42,319 nucleotides of DNA from Nemertoderma westbladi (Eukaryota > Xenacoelomorpha > Nemertodermatida > Nemertodermatidae): the NCBI GenBank assembly GCA_032718475.1, contig JAUCBJ010009026.1, positions 1 to 42,319 on the forward strand, given 5' to 3'. Position 1 is the first letter of the stretch. Every line of letters begins with the position of its first letter. Both the position numbers and the translations under genes were made by a program. The notes under the pieces were generated by a model. That model did no database searches. It was not told the DNA's origin and saw only the letters and a list, made by a program, of their open reading frames with translations. Positions 30,044 through 41,199 of this stretch are shown in pieces.

Positions 30044-31236
30044 CAGCGTCTGGAGTGGGTACCTAAAGAGGTGAGGTCTCTATAAGGGTGCCCACAACAG
30101 GTGGCGGCGGACTCGTGAGGGTCTGGGACACGTTAAATTGATTGTGACGCTGCTATAGTGCAAGGGAGTTACTGAAGGCCCTCGTGTCTCGTGAACCATG
30201 AATTAACATGGTGCCGTGGTACCATCTAGTCGGCCTGTTGCCGTACTGCCAGTCCTGTACACAGTAGGGGTGGTGGCATGGCGTGATTTATGGTGTTATG
30301 TGGTGCGAACTGTGTTTTGTATATGGGCGACCAGTGACAGTTAGCTTGCTTTGGGGCTTGGATGTGTGCCATTGACCGTCAGCTGTTCCGTTTTTTTGAT
30401 ACTATATGTTATTGTCTCCATGTTCAGCTGATTGGTCTTTGGGGTGTGTTTGGGCCTGAGATGAGCTTTATGTTGCTGTGGGTGCGTGAGTACACGTGAT
30501 TGTATGTGTGGCCACTGCGAGTGAGTATGGGAACCCTTGCCGGTTGGTCCAGACGCCGCTGGTATTAGTAGGACCATATCTTTACTGCGCCCCAGCATAC
30601 TTTGTGCACACAAAGTTATTTTGCCCTGACGGCAAAATAAGGTATTCTCGACTCTTTTATCAGTCGATACAATTTTGTCCCCTCTGATTTTGTGACCGAT
30701 TCGTCTTTCCCGATTATGTCCTCTGTGTGTGCATGGTATGTGTCCGATTATGTGTTTACCATTGTGTACTTGATTTGTGAACATCTGTTGAGTACACGTG
30801 TACAGTGACTGGTAAGCGGTTACTTGTTCAGTAGCTTTTTAGCTACAGACAGTGTTGTCTTTTCAATACTGCCGGCGAGGCGGGTGAAAACGGTCAATAT
30901 TCCATGTTGGGTAGCGCAAGCCCACTTGGGACAAGACCGTCGGTTTGGCTCAAGGGCGACCTTGATGCTCGATCGCTATCGACTGGTCCACCTGCCGGTT
31001 GACTCTCTGAGTTGGCTCAATGTACAGTCAGGCCACAGTAAGTTGACAGTAGCCGACCATCTGGCTACACCGACGAGCTGTGCCGGTGTGATCGGGGGAT
31101 TGAAAATTGAACCCGGGAAGGATCGGGCTCCTCCGGCCCGGTCTGATAAAAACGGAGTCAGACTGGCCCCAGGGGTGGTGGGACAGCGTCCGCCTCGTGG
31201 GTGCGCCTCGGGGAGGAGCCCAGAAGGACGCAAGCG
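30044..31236 (+). other. GC-richer segment after pol, present only in element B
   Basis: A and B align up to ctggagtgggt (A near 8663, B near 30059) and again from gtgtgac...tattattttat (A near 8650, B near 31238). The 1.2 kb between is found only in B. It has no flanking duplication, so a deletion in A is more likely than an insertion in B. The plus strand is rich in G and T. A 168-codon frame at 30824-31330 runs out of it into the AT-rich spacer and resembles nothing I know; I do not call it a gene. Confidence 0.55.
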
Positions 31237-32848
31237 GTGTGACCATATTATTTTATATTCTTATTATTTTATATTTATGTATGTATTATTATGTAATTTT
31301 ATTATAATCGTTTTCTTTAATTTTATTTAGTAGAATGTTATTTTAGCGATTATTTAGTAGATTAGTGCAATATATATTCGCGTTTATTACTTAATTACTT
31401 ATATATTATATATTTAGTGCGACGGCGAGAAATAATTCTTTTCTCTTTCCTTACTGTCCGTATTACATTAAAAATACGTGACTACAGTAAGATGAAATGT
31501 CCGTACTTATTAAAGTACAATAAAGCTCCTACTATATTCAAGTATTATTGGTAAAGTAGAGTATTAGGAATGCAAAATTCAGATCCTCGTGTCTCGGCTA
31601 AACCAAGCTCTGGGTAGACCTTGGAAACGACTTGCCTCTTCACACTGACATTGCTTCGTGCGATATTGCTCTCATACCGTATATTAAATAATACATATAG
31701 TAGCGTGATGTCCCTTTAACAGTAGCGTACAACGCAAATAAATCTGTTAAACCCTTTGACCATCTGCAATTCTAGTCGATTAAGATATCGCGGCACCCAC
31801 CGATATACTTGAAAGACAAAATTCTAGAATCAGTGGTTAACGTCCCCAGACAAGTTCTGGAATAAACTGGTGCCCATCCTAAATATTAATTATTAATATT
31901 TACAAAATCTGTCAAATTTTAGATCCTTTAAAATTCTAGTCTATTAAGATATCGTAGCACTTACCGATATTCTTAAAAAGACCAATTTCCTAGAATCAAG
32001 GATCCCAGTCCCCAGACATGTTCTGGAATAAAATTGTGTCTATTTAATATTAAATAATAAAATTTACGGGAATAAATTTAAATTCATATTTTAATGAATT
32101 TGATAAATTGTCATTTTTATACAATTTATAACATTCCCAAAATTCCATTAATTAATAGATCATGGGAGCGGAGATTCACCCTATTAAGTGTATTAGTGTG
32201 CGAGAATCTCCAATATATAGTCAATAGCCGATAAAATTCATAAAATCATGTATAAAGAGGATATTGACAATTAAAGAATTACTATTAAATAGCATCCCAG
32301 ATCTGTATGCATGAGAATTACCCTAATTCTACCGCTAGCTTTCCATAATGTCACCATGGCAACAACCACGCTAGAATTAGAAGTGAGTTAAAAGAACAAT
32401 AAAGCTTGCCCATTGAATAGCATAAGGAATAAATAGCACACTGCTAGTATCCCAGGATACCTAATAATAACGTGGCATTCTGGAAGGCACTGACTAACGG
32501 ACAAATGGCCCGAATGTGTGCGATTTGTGACAGTTGTGTGGAATTTGTGCGTTTATAGGTGAATGTTACTACTAAAGTGTGTTTACAGTAGCGAGTCGCA
32601 ATTGTGAAAGTAGCCCTAACTCTCCAGTAAGAACCTGAAGTAAATCTAAGCCTTTGGGACGGACGGTGGAGTGACTCGCGCTGGTTGTTGTGGTCGTTGT
32701 GCAGCTACGACGTTGGCGATAGGCACATCGGCGAAAGTACACCAGCGCTGAGGATCTTGCGCTGTCCGGGGGCCGAGAGGGGTAGGCAGCGACGCTCGCT
32801 AGCCTAAATATAAACTCATTATAATATTGATAAACTCATATAGCAGCT
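31237..32848 (+). other. AT-rich spacer between pol and ORF3 in element B
   Basis: Inverse counterpart of 7008-8660 in element A. It contains the two-copy module at 31767-32033 (aattctagtc-attaagatatcg and cagaca(a/t)gttctggaataaa in each copy), then about 800 bp without open frames before the ORF3 start. The last 200 bp are GC-richer. Confidence 0.65.
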
Positions 32849-34208
32849 ATGACTCAGTTGATAGAAGATGATCTTGGTATCAGGGAGCGATATACTCTAC
32901 CGTTGCAAGCGTTTGTTGATAGCTTGATACGCGGCGACGCTGGTCCAACTACTCCGGAGGACGATGGTCGTTATATCGAACCGCCGATGTCCCAGGAGCA
33001 ACTTACGCGTGAATTGGACTATAGAAAATTCACTGCTCGCTATACGCATTGTAATGGTACGTATATGGACTTCTTAACTACTGGCCATCCTATCGATTTA
33101 CACGATACGGACGATATCGACACCGAAAGGGAAATGGTCCTGTTTAAATATCATACCCAGCGGAGTCGGAACGATAAATTGAGAATCGAATGCGAAAATT
33201 CTATTCGAAATCGACTCGAAAGAGAAGACGTTAAAGAACCGGATAAACGCGGTAACTCCAACGTATATTTGGAATTCTTGAGAGAAACATTGTAAAACCG
33301 AATAAATATCACCCGCGTTTCCCCTACAAGACGTGCGTCTTTGGTATTATTGCAATGAATGCCCAAGACCCAACCAACAAACGGAAAGACATAAACATCC
33401 GTAGAGACGTTGCTTTAAACACGGTTTTACTCGCTATATTTACGGGAGTTTCGAGCGAAACTTGTTCGATGTATCACCTACGCTCGCTCGATTCAAACGA
33501 TCCTTAAATAAACCTATGATCAGAGTTCCGGAATACTCGGTCAGACCTCCTCATTCCCTAGTTAGACCTCAGACTCTTGATCCTAATAGTATCATGGATC
33601 CTCCCGAACTGTACTCACTGTTCAAAGATCTAGTGCTACCCGAACAGTTAGTCGGTGGCACTCCGGTTGTGGGCTCCCTAAATATTCGCCCATCTTACCT
33701 AGTCGGATTGGGACGCGGACATCTAATATCGTCATTCAACCGTATCATCGTCCCTGTTTAACCCGATACAACCTGTCACCGAGGCGGAGGAGAGAGTTGT
33801 ACGAAACGCGTTGGACACTATTCGTCAAAAGATCGGAAAATGAACCTACAATTGTTTAGAGAAACGTAAATTGCAGCAGCAAGTCCAAGCGGTAAACGAA
33901 TTAACTTTATCTCAGTTCGATCAGGAAATTCAGAATCTCTAAGAAGATATCGAACTTGGACGACCCTATTCTCTGCAAGAGTTTTGGACGAACGCATCCA
34001 ACGATAAGCGGAGGAAAATCAGCTCGAGGAGAAGCATATCGAAATGGACGAGACATCGACCGTAACCCTAAACCTTCAGATGCAATTGTATTGCACCCTT
34101 TACCCAGGAGTTATAGCCCTCCTAGTAAAGTGGCTCGCCCCAAAGAGAAAAGGACTCTTGCTAGCCTCCAAAAAACTGCGTAAACGCCGTCCGCGCAAGA
34201 AAAACTAA
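32849..34208 (+). pseudogene. Decayed third ORF (ORF3) of element B, unknown function
   Basis: The first part is an intact 148-codon frame (32849-33295) beginning MTQLIEDDLGIRERYTLPLQ and containing YIEPPMSQEQLTREL, a highly charged, mostly hydrophilic segment. Further parts follow in other frames: PNSIMDPPELYSLFKDLVLP (near 33590), a coiled-coil-like stretch (near 33900-34040) and a proline/lysine/arginine-rich tail ending RKRRPRKKN at 34208. The same segments occur in the same order in element A. No signal peptide, membrane span, protease or polymerase motif is visible, so it is not a recognisable envelope. It reads in the same direction as pol. Shared position in two diverged copies suggests it was once functional; its role is unknown. 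Confidence 0.6.
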
Positions 34209-34275
34209 CTGTTTAGAGTATTTTTATATTTTAGAAACTGTGATTTTTTATATTTTATAGACTAAAATCCCATTT

Positions 34276-34286
34276 TCTGGGAGCGG
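34276..34286 (+). promoter_or_regulatory. Candidate polypurine tract, element B
   Basis: tctgggagcgg directly precedes the TG of the 3' LTR, identical to the sequence in element A. Confidence 0.5.
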
Positions 34287-35474
34287 TGTAAAAGCTTTTG
34301 CGGAATTAGCCGGTTATTTTCCCCGTAAAGTACTCTGTAGTTGGTTTAACAGGCATAAAAGGCCGTATCCTTACTGTACTGGTGTTTTAGTGGACATAGA
34401 AAGCCATTTCTTCTGTATGTGTACTTTAGCGGACATAATTAGCAATTCTATGACGCAATGCGCTAGATCCTCTTGAAACAGTGTAGTTACTATGACGACA
34501 GCTAACAGCTGAGCTGTACACGTGTAGCTTTTTCCTTGTTCTCTGGTGTTTCTTTGTTCGGTCAACCAATCAGAGCGATTCTCCTGCTTTTTGTACAGAA
34601 ACCTCCGGGAAATCGCGCAATGCATTATGGGTCAATGTTTACATTTTGTCCTGAGCCTAGAAGACCGGCTTCGGAATCTCTGTGTTTTTCAGTCTTTAGC
34701 CCAACATTAGTAGGCTTAATTATAGAACGTATATCTGTTATCTAAACATATCTCATCTCACAACTCACTCACCTAATCATATTGTCAACTACAAACACCG
34801 CATTTTTACTGCTATTTACTGTCGGTTATTCATTATATCTGTTGATGGAATATTATTATATTGGAGAATATCAATCAATAATCAGACACCCCAATCTTCT
34901 TGATATACTGAAGGTTAGAGAGACCGGTTACATATAACGATTGCGACTTACATTAAAGTGGTTTTGAAGTGAATCTAATGCTATTTCATAGGCCCTACAT
35001 GTATTGGTTGTTGTTCTCTTTATATGTGACTAAAATTAGTGAAGGTCGGCAGATCGGTGTGCAGCATTGTGCAGTATTGTGTATGATTGTGACTGATAAC
35101 AAAGCATCTCCTAAAGAATGCGCCATATACGTGAATCTATAGCCATCCCGTTGTGTCTAGTTTAAGTCATAACTCTGTTTACATATTTAGAGCGCCACGT
35201 CCTAAAGGAACTGTTAATATTTCCCGAAAGTGAATAATATTTGTCAGAGATTATATATTACGATCAGTCGAATAATACAGTAGGCCTACACCGCAATACG
35301 GTTAGGCTTCCGAATCCAGTCTCCCGGGTATATCCAGCGGGTGAATGATCGCGCATAGACTGGCTTCGGCTAATGTAGTGTATCAAATACTCGTCATAGG
35401 CTAAAGACTATCTATTATCTAGAAGACATCCCAATTTGGCAGGTTAAACTGCTAAAGGTCTGAAAGCGCGAACA
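34287..35474 (+). repeat. 3' LTR of element B
   Basis: Starts tgtaaaagc and ends gaaagcgcgaaca, matching both ends of the element A LTR. At 1188 bp it is a little shorter and clearly diverged along its whole length. The following tccgcgtc is host DNA. Confidence 0.85.
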
Positions 35475-37837
35475 TCCGCGTCATCAGAAAATGACACTAC
35501 ATTACGGGTCATTGTGTAATTGGGATTGTTGTATTGATTTATATTTTCGGTAATTTATTAATTTATGACACAGCGAGTCAATCTTTTGGAATAAGAGTTT
35601 TTGAGGTCGAATAATCCAGTATTCCAATGGGTTGGATTCTTTTGCTGCGCACGCTAACTGCATATCGAAATCTTATATTTTTATCAGAGAATCATTCAAT
35701 TTCTGTGCGTATGATATTTATGCCTAACCCATGTTGTATACCACCGTGTACCTTGTTTATATGTTGCCTAGCAGCAGTTGTGGTAGTGCTGAACTCTCAT
35801 TGGTAACTACCAGTACAGGTATTCTTACGTCCCAATTGGCTGTTATATTTTTGCAGTATTGCATGTTTATATAGTCGATGTTCATCCCATTACTCTCAGG
35901 CATAACCTAACATCATATTAAGCCTGTTGCGAGTCATGTAACTTGCAGGACTCGAGATATTTCACCTTGCTGTATGCCTTGCAGTATTACATTATTTACT
36001 ATTATTGCTTTACTATTGTTGATGAATATACAAGACCAGAGATCAAACCAACTCTATTTCCACACGGTTAGTGCTGACTGCGCCCTGTCTGTAATAGATT
36101 CGGTTCATTTTTGTGTGAGTGTGTGCGTCCATAGTACTGCAATATTATTCCCCAACTAGTAACTATCATCTATTAACACTATGTGTGCAGCGCGAGTGCG
36201 AACTGTGCGCTTACCCCGCACTAAGTTCAAAATAGTGTCCTACCTGTAATATATGTAAGTCACACGTACATTTACTCGCCAACAACACAATATAACGAAA
36301 CGGTTTACACGTAACTGTCACTTTATTCCCTTGAAGCAGTTTATAAGCGCCGAAATTGATATATATAAACAAACTTTCGTGAGTGTTCCTGCTATGCTGC
36401 AGGTACCCCAAGGCACTTGATAACACTCATAAGAGTTACAGACAGACTCGTAGCGGCGAACGTGGGTTAGCCTCCCGTAAAAGCCTTGACAGATTCTCTC
36501 TCTTCCCTCATTAAGTAGACAATTAGGAAAGCTGACGCTTAACCACTCCACTATAGTTGATACTGATACAGTACTGGACTGTCCTTCACCCTGGAACGTT
36601 TTACCGTATACGCATATAATTTTGTGTACCAACTACGCGTAGCTAATCATATATCTATGTGTAGGCCCCTATACAAGTTATATTTAGTATTTCAGTGTAG
36701 GACAGTAGGTCGGATTTACTGGTACAGCAGTAGGAGGATACCATCTTCTGTACAGCGCTTCCTATTTTTTTATACGCATACTCAGATAATGTAGTGTCGT
36801 AGATGGTCAGATGGTAGATATAGGTACCACGTGGCCTATGGTATATAAGTCGGGAGGTATTAAACTATTATTCATTATTACCCAAATGTGAAGATTCAAT
36901 TTAAGTTGGGCTGTATAGGCTGGTAGGCCTACAGTCTGACAGTATTAGTCAGTTAGTTGTCGTCAGTACAACGTGTCAATCTGCAATTTCTAAATCTACA
37001 ACTCTGAATCTGTAGATCAGTAGATTGCAGGGCTAAATGATACTAAATGCACTACCCTGCTGCTGCTACCCGACAGCCCGACCCGTACTGCCGTACTGTC
37101 GGAATGGACTACCGGTAACTAGGCCTACCGACAGACTGACAGACCGACTGTAGCTTGAATTAACTATGCCTGCTCCTATCGCTATGCAGCTATGTGTATG
37201 TGCATGTGTATACTGCCTGACTGCTATGAGATTACTGCTGTACTACAGATTGCAGGATTGTAGTACAGTAGTAGGCCAGTCTGCCAGTAGGCCTATAGCA
37301 CTACCAGACTACAGCAAAACAGCATTTTACAGCACCGCATGCTTCAGTGCTTAGTGCAGTCTGGCTGTGGTCAGGTGGTCCTGGTTGCAGTGCAGTAGGC
37401 GGTAGGCAGGTAGGGCTGTACCGGTACTGCCAACTGCTGTACAGCTGTAGGGCGTAGGGGGGGCTAGGCCCTATTCTATTCAGATATCAGGATATTGCAT
37501 GCTGATTTCTGGATTTCTGATTTCTGGACTACCCCTACAGCTCTATGCCTACCACCAGACAGCCAGACCACACCGCCCAACTGCCCAATCAGCCAATCCC
37601 CAATCCAATGCAGCAATCTGGCAATGACAAGACAGCAAAAGACAAGCTAAGTCCAGTTGTCAGTCAGTCAGTCAGTACCAGATTACATCACTACCGGTCA
37701 GCCGGTAGTCTATTACAGTATTAGTCTTATCTACGGTAGGCCTATCACCTATCTGCCTATTGCATGTACATGTATTGGCAGATTGGTATTGTGTATCCAC
37801 TGTAGGGTTCAACAGAAGGCACTTTATGGGGCCGAAC
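35475..37837. other. No gene recognised
   Basis: Right of element B the DNA is first AT-rich (to about 36600), then low-complexity ctgtagtac, taggcctac and gacagactg words. Short open frames (up to 104 codons at 36318-36632 on the minus strand) show no recognisable protein or conserved motif. Confidence 0.45.
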
Positions 37838-37899
37838 CGAACCGAAGCAGGGCTAACTTCGGGCCGAACCGAACCGAATCCGAACCGAAGTTCAGAAAG
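37832..37899. repeat. ccgaaccgaa repeat, left copy
   Basis: gccgaaccgaaccgaag, then cagggctaacttcgggcc, then gaaccgaaccgaatccgaac. The same arrangement in the same orientation occurs at 40231-40296. The cagggct word recalls hAT-type ends, but no matching partner end was found. Confidence 0.5.
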
Positions 37900-39253
37900 T
37901 TAGCAAGTTATGGTCATAAATTCGTATTTACGTCACTATACTGGCTGACTGGCAGTGGCAGACTGGTACCTATTTGGTCTGCGGACTTAGCGAGAAAGCT
38001 ATGATTAATTAAAAAAATAAGTCATACAAAATAAAATGGCAATATTCAGATATTTACATTACTGTACATTACTAACCTAAACTACTGTATACTTACTGTA
38101 TGCATGCACTTACTGTATGCACCACATTTTCACCCGTAGTAAGCCGTACAGTAGTCAGTAGTGACATCAAATTTAGAAAACCTCACTAAAAGTACAGGTA
38201 GTCTTTGTAATACAATTTATATGAGGTGGTAGGTATATTTGGTATTATGTATCAAAGTTATGATTAATTAAAAAATAGGTACTACAAAGTAAAATGGCAA
38301 TATTTAGCCTAACCTAAACTACTGTATAACTAAGCTAATTTTGAAACTACCCAAGTAAACTGGAAACAATTAAAAAAATAATGCCATTTTTTAAATGGAA
38401 GTTCAGTCCACAATTAAGGGTGTAAACGTTAAGCAGACAGTGGTGCAGGCACCTGGTGCGGACAGTGGTGGAGACAGTGGTGCAGACAGTGGTGCAGACA
38501 CTGGTGCAGACAGCTGGACAGTGGTGCAGACAATGGTGCAGACAGTGGTGCAGACAGTGGTGCAGACACTGGTGCAGACACTGGTGCAAACACTGGTGCA
38601 GACAGCGATGCAGACAGTGGTGCAGACATTGGTGCAGACAGTGGTGCAGACACCTGGTGCGGACAGTGGTGCAGACACCTGGTGCGGACAGTGGTGCAGA
38701 CAGTGGTGCAGACACCTGGTGCAGACACCTGGTGCGGACAGTGGTGCAGACACTGGTGCAGACAGTGGTGCAGCGTGCAGACAGTGGTGCAGACACTGGT
38801 GCAGACAGTGGTGCGGACAGTGGTGCAGACACCTGGTGCGGACAGTGGTGCAGACAGTGGTGCAGGCAGTGGTGCAGACAGTGGTGCAGGCAGTGGTGCA
38901 GACACTGGTGCAGACACTGGTGCAGACAGTGGTGCAGACAGTGGTGCAGACATTGCAGCTGGTGCGGACAGTGGTGCAGACACTGGTGCAGACAGCTGGT
39001 GCAGACAGTGGTGCAGACAGCCTGGTGCAGACAGTGGTGCACGACAGTGGTGCAGACACGTGGTGCAGACAGTGGTGCAGACACTGGTGCAGACAGTGGT
39101 GCAGACACTGGTGCAGACACTGGTGCAGACAGTGATGCAGACAGTGGTGCAGACAGTGGTGCAGACACTGGTGCAGACAGTGGTGCAGACACAAATATGC
39201 GACCAACTACTGAAAGGTTGGTTATCGTTCATATGCGTACCGACTTGACCGAT

Positions 39254-39395
39254 GGTGTTACAGTGGTGGTCTTTTCTAACCAAAACAATAAACTAATCTC
39301 CATTACTTAATTAACGGAAAGGAGCAGGTTACAGTGGTGGGCTTTTCTAACCAAAACAATAAACATTATCTCAATAACATAAGGTATTTCATACT
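39254..39395. repeat. 71-bp tandem duplication inside the foldback element
   Basis: gttacagtggtgg followed by cttttctaaccaaaacaata occurs at 39257 and 39328. Confidence 0.8.
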
Positions 39396-39747
39396 TATAT
39401 CATATCATATCGGTCAGGTCGGTACGGATATGAACTATAACTGAAAGGTTCTACATGAAGTAGGGAAGTACAAGTCGGGGTCCGTGGGGGTGAATGTGCC
39501 CTGATTACAAATAATTATAAATGGTGTGTACGAAAGTAATTAATCCTATAAATTGTAAGCAGCAATGTCTCCAAGGAATGAGGTTTATTGATTGTTTATA
39601 CATGTCCTACTTTATACAGAGTATGTTTAATTTGTTTACCTTTACTGGAGCCACTGCTTATTAATGTATAATAAAACGAGCTAATTAAGTTATTGTCTCA
39701 TGCTGGGAATATACATTCACTAACCAGCTAACTACAGTAAAGGTCTC

Positions 39748-39816
39748 AGGAATTCTTAGCCCGCGAGTATTCTTAGCCTGTGAGTATTCTTGGCCCTTGG
39801 GTATTCTTAGCCCGCA
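39748..39816. repeat. Four-copy short tandem repeat
   Basis: gtattcttagcccgcga-type units of about 17-18 bp repeat four times with small changes, followed by aaaacaataacg. Confidence 0.7.
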
Positions 39817-40230
39817 AAACAATAACGTTTATTGTTTTGGTTCCCCCAATACTCCTCTGAAACCTGCTCCTTTACTAAACTGCTCCTTTACTAACCTGCT
39901 CGCCCCTTTACTGTCTGCACCAGTGTATGCACCACTGTCTGCACCACTGTCTGCACCAGTGTCTGCACCACTGTCTGCACCACTGCCTGCACCATGTCTG
40001 CACCACTGTCTGCAACCAGTGTCTGCACCAGGTGTCTGCATCACTGTCTGCATCACTGTCTACACCACTGTCTGCTCTGCACCAGTGTCTGCTTAACGTT
40101 TACACCCCAAAATTAATTAGTACAACGATGGACAGATTGATTAGTCTTACTGCTGTACTGTCTTCTGGTCTCAATCAGTCAATGTAATACTTGGAATATT
40201 TAGCAAAGTTTGCTCCGGGCTTCTGCAGTA

Positions 40231-40296
40231 TCAATTGCAGAAGCCGAACCGAACCGAAATTGCCAAACTTCGGCCCGAACCGAACCGAAGCCGAAG
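40231..40296. repeat. ccgaaccgaa repeat, right copy
   Basis: gccgaaccgaaccgaa, aacttcggcccgaaccgaac and a trailing cgaagccgaag; a direct-orientation match to 37832-37899. It is preceded by the 11-bp inverted pair gcttctgcagt/attgcagaagc. Confidence 0.5.
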
Positions 40297-41199
40297 ATTC
40301 TGTTGAGCCCTAATCCACTGTCTGACTGTCAGACTTTCTGACTGTACCAGTGTACAGCTGTAATCGTAATGGTACTGTTTGGATAGCTGGAGTTTGACTA
40401 AAATACGCCACCGACAACCACCGACAACTTTCGCATACCGGTACCACCGACAACAAAAGACACAAACCGACTGCGAAACTCCTGACTGCCTAAAATCGCA
40501 AACCGACAGTATGTCTGTAGGCCTATCTGCCTATGCTGAGCTGATATGCCGATAAGTTTGGCAATGTTAGTAAACTATTTCAGTACATGATTACCCTATA
40601 CCAGTATACTGCTATACAATTTTAATCTCCAGTCCAAGTATTTATTTATAACAAAATATATTGTATATGTGTATGTTGTCGGTGTTGTAATTAGTCATCA
40701 TAATTTCTTTAAAATATAAGACCGCCTTCATAAATTATCTGTTTTAAATTATTATATTGCATAACGTAATGGTTAAATTAAAATCATTACCGGTATCTAA
40801 CGGTAACGTTTTCCATATGTTAGTATGTGTTGGCAGGTTGGTATTATTATTGGACGATATTAGTTTTTGTCGATGGTAGTCAGACTGTTGTCAGTCTGTC
40901 GGTCTGTCGGTGGAATAGGTACGGTACTTCTGCGGTTTCCGTTCCTATACTCTGATACAAGTCCCTAAAAGGTGCCACCCTGCTCCATAGCGCGGGAAAT
41001 TCAAATGATTGAAAGACATGTAATTTGTACTGGAAAGGGTGGCAGATCAGATCTGCTACCTATATTTTGGCGGTAAATTCAAATCTGTTTTAACGTGGAA
41101 TACATGAATAGAGTAAGACTAAATGTAATTCATTGAATCAGAATAAATTATTTCTTATCGGTTTAACTCACTCATCCGTTATTGTTGTTGTTTTATCTA
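40297..41199. other. No gene recognised
   Basis: Low-complexity DNA with three ccaccgacaa copies (40415-40465) and an AT-rich centre. A pair of inverse words around gggaaattcaaatg and gcggtaaattcaaatc near 41000-41085 is the only local structure noted. Confidence 0.4.

Larger units (their letters stand above)
22617..35474 (+). mobile_element. BEL/Pao retrotransposon 'element B', 5'-truncated, degraded
   Basis: Order on the plus strand: gag fragment, zinc knuckles, protease, reverse transcriptase, RNase H, integrase, a GC-richer spacer, an AT-rich spacer with the duplicated module, decayed ORF3 and a 1188-bp 3' LTR. Compared with element A it lacks the 5' LTR, the leader and roughly the first 290 Gag residues. 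Coding homology starts near 22735. Two gag frameshifts and an in-frame TGA at 26336 make it inactive. Its LTR has diverged strongly from that of A, so it is older or another subfamily. No target duplication can be checked because the 5' end is missing. Confidence 0.88.
38418..40107. mobile_element. Foldback-type element with inverted 12-bp minisatellite arms
   Basis: The left end gggtgtaaacgttaagcaga (38418) is repeated in inverse at the right end (40088-40107). Directly inside lie arrays of a 12-bp unit, cagtggtgcaga with variants: about 760 bp on the left (to 39192) and about 180 bp, in inverse, on the right (39910-40090). The inner ends also match in inverse (aaccaaaacaataaac near 39350, gtttattgttttggtt near 39827). 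This nested inverted structure is typical of foldback elements. There is no transposase. Because 12 is a multiple of 3, long spurious frames appear on both strands. Confidence 0.8.

Noticed and set aside
30824-31330. 168-codon frame after pol in element B
   Set aside because: It crosses from the GC-richer block into the AT-rich spacer, has no recognisable domain and no counterpart in element A.
36525-36600. tRNA-like A box on the minus strand (gtggttaagcgtc)
   Set aside because: No convincing B box or cloverleaf follows, so one box alone is not enough for a tRNA or SINE call.
38347-39310. Several long open frames on both strands, up to 284 codons
   Set aside because: They are products of the 12-bp tandem repeat, whose length is a multiple of three, and show only low-complexity repeats.
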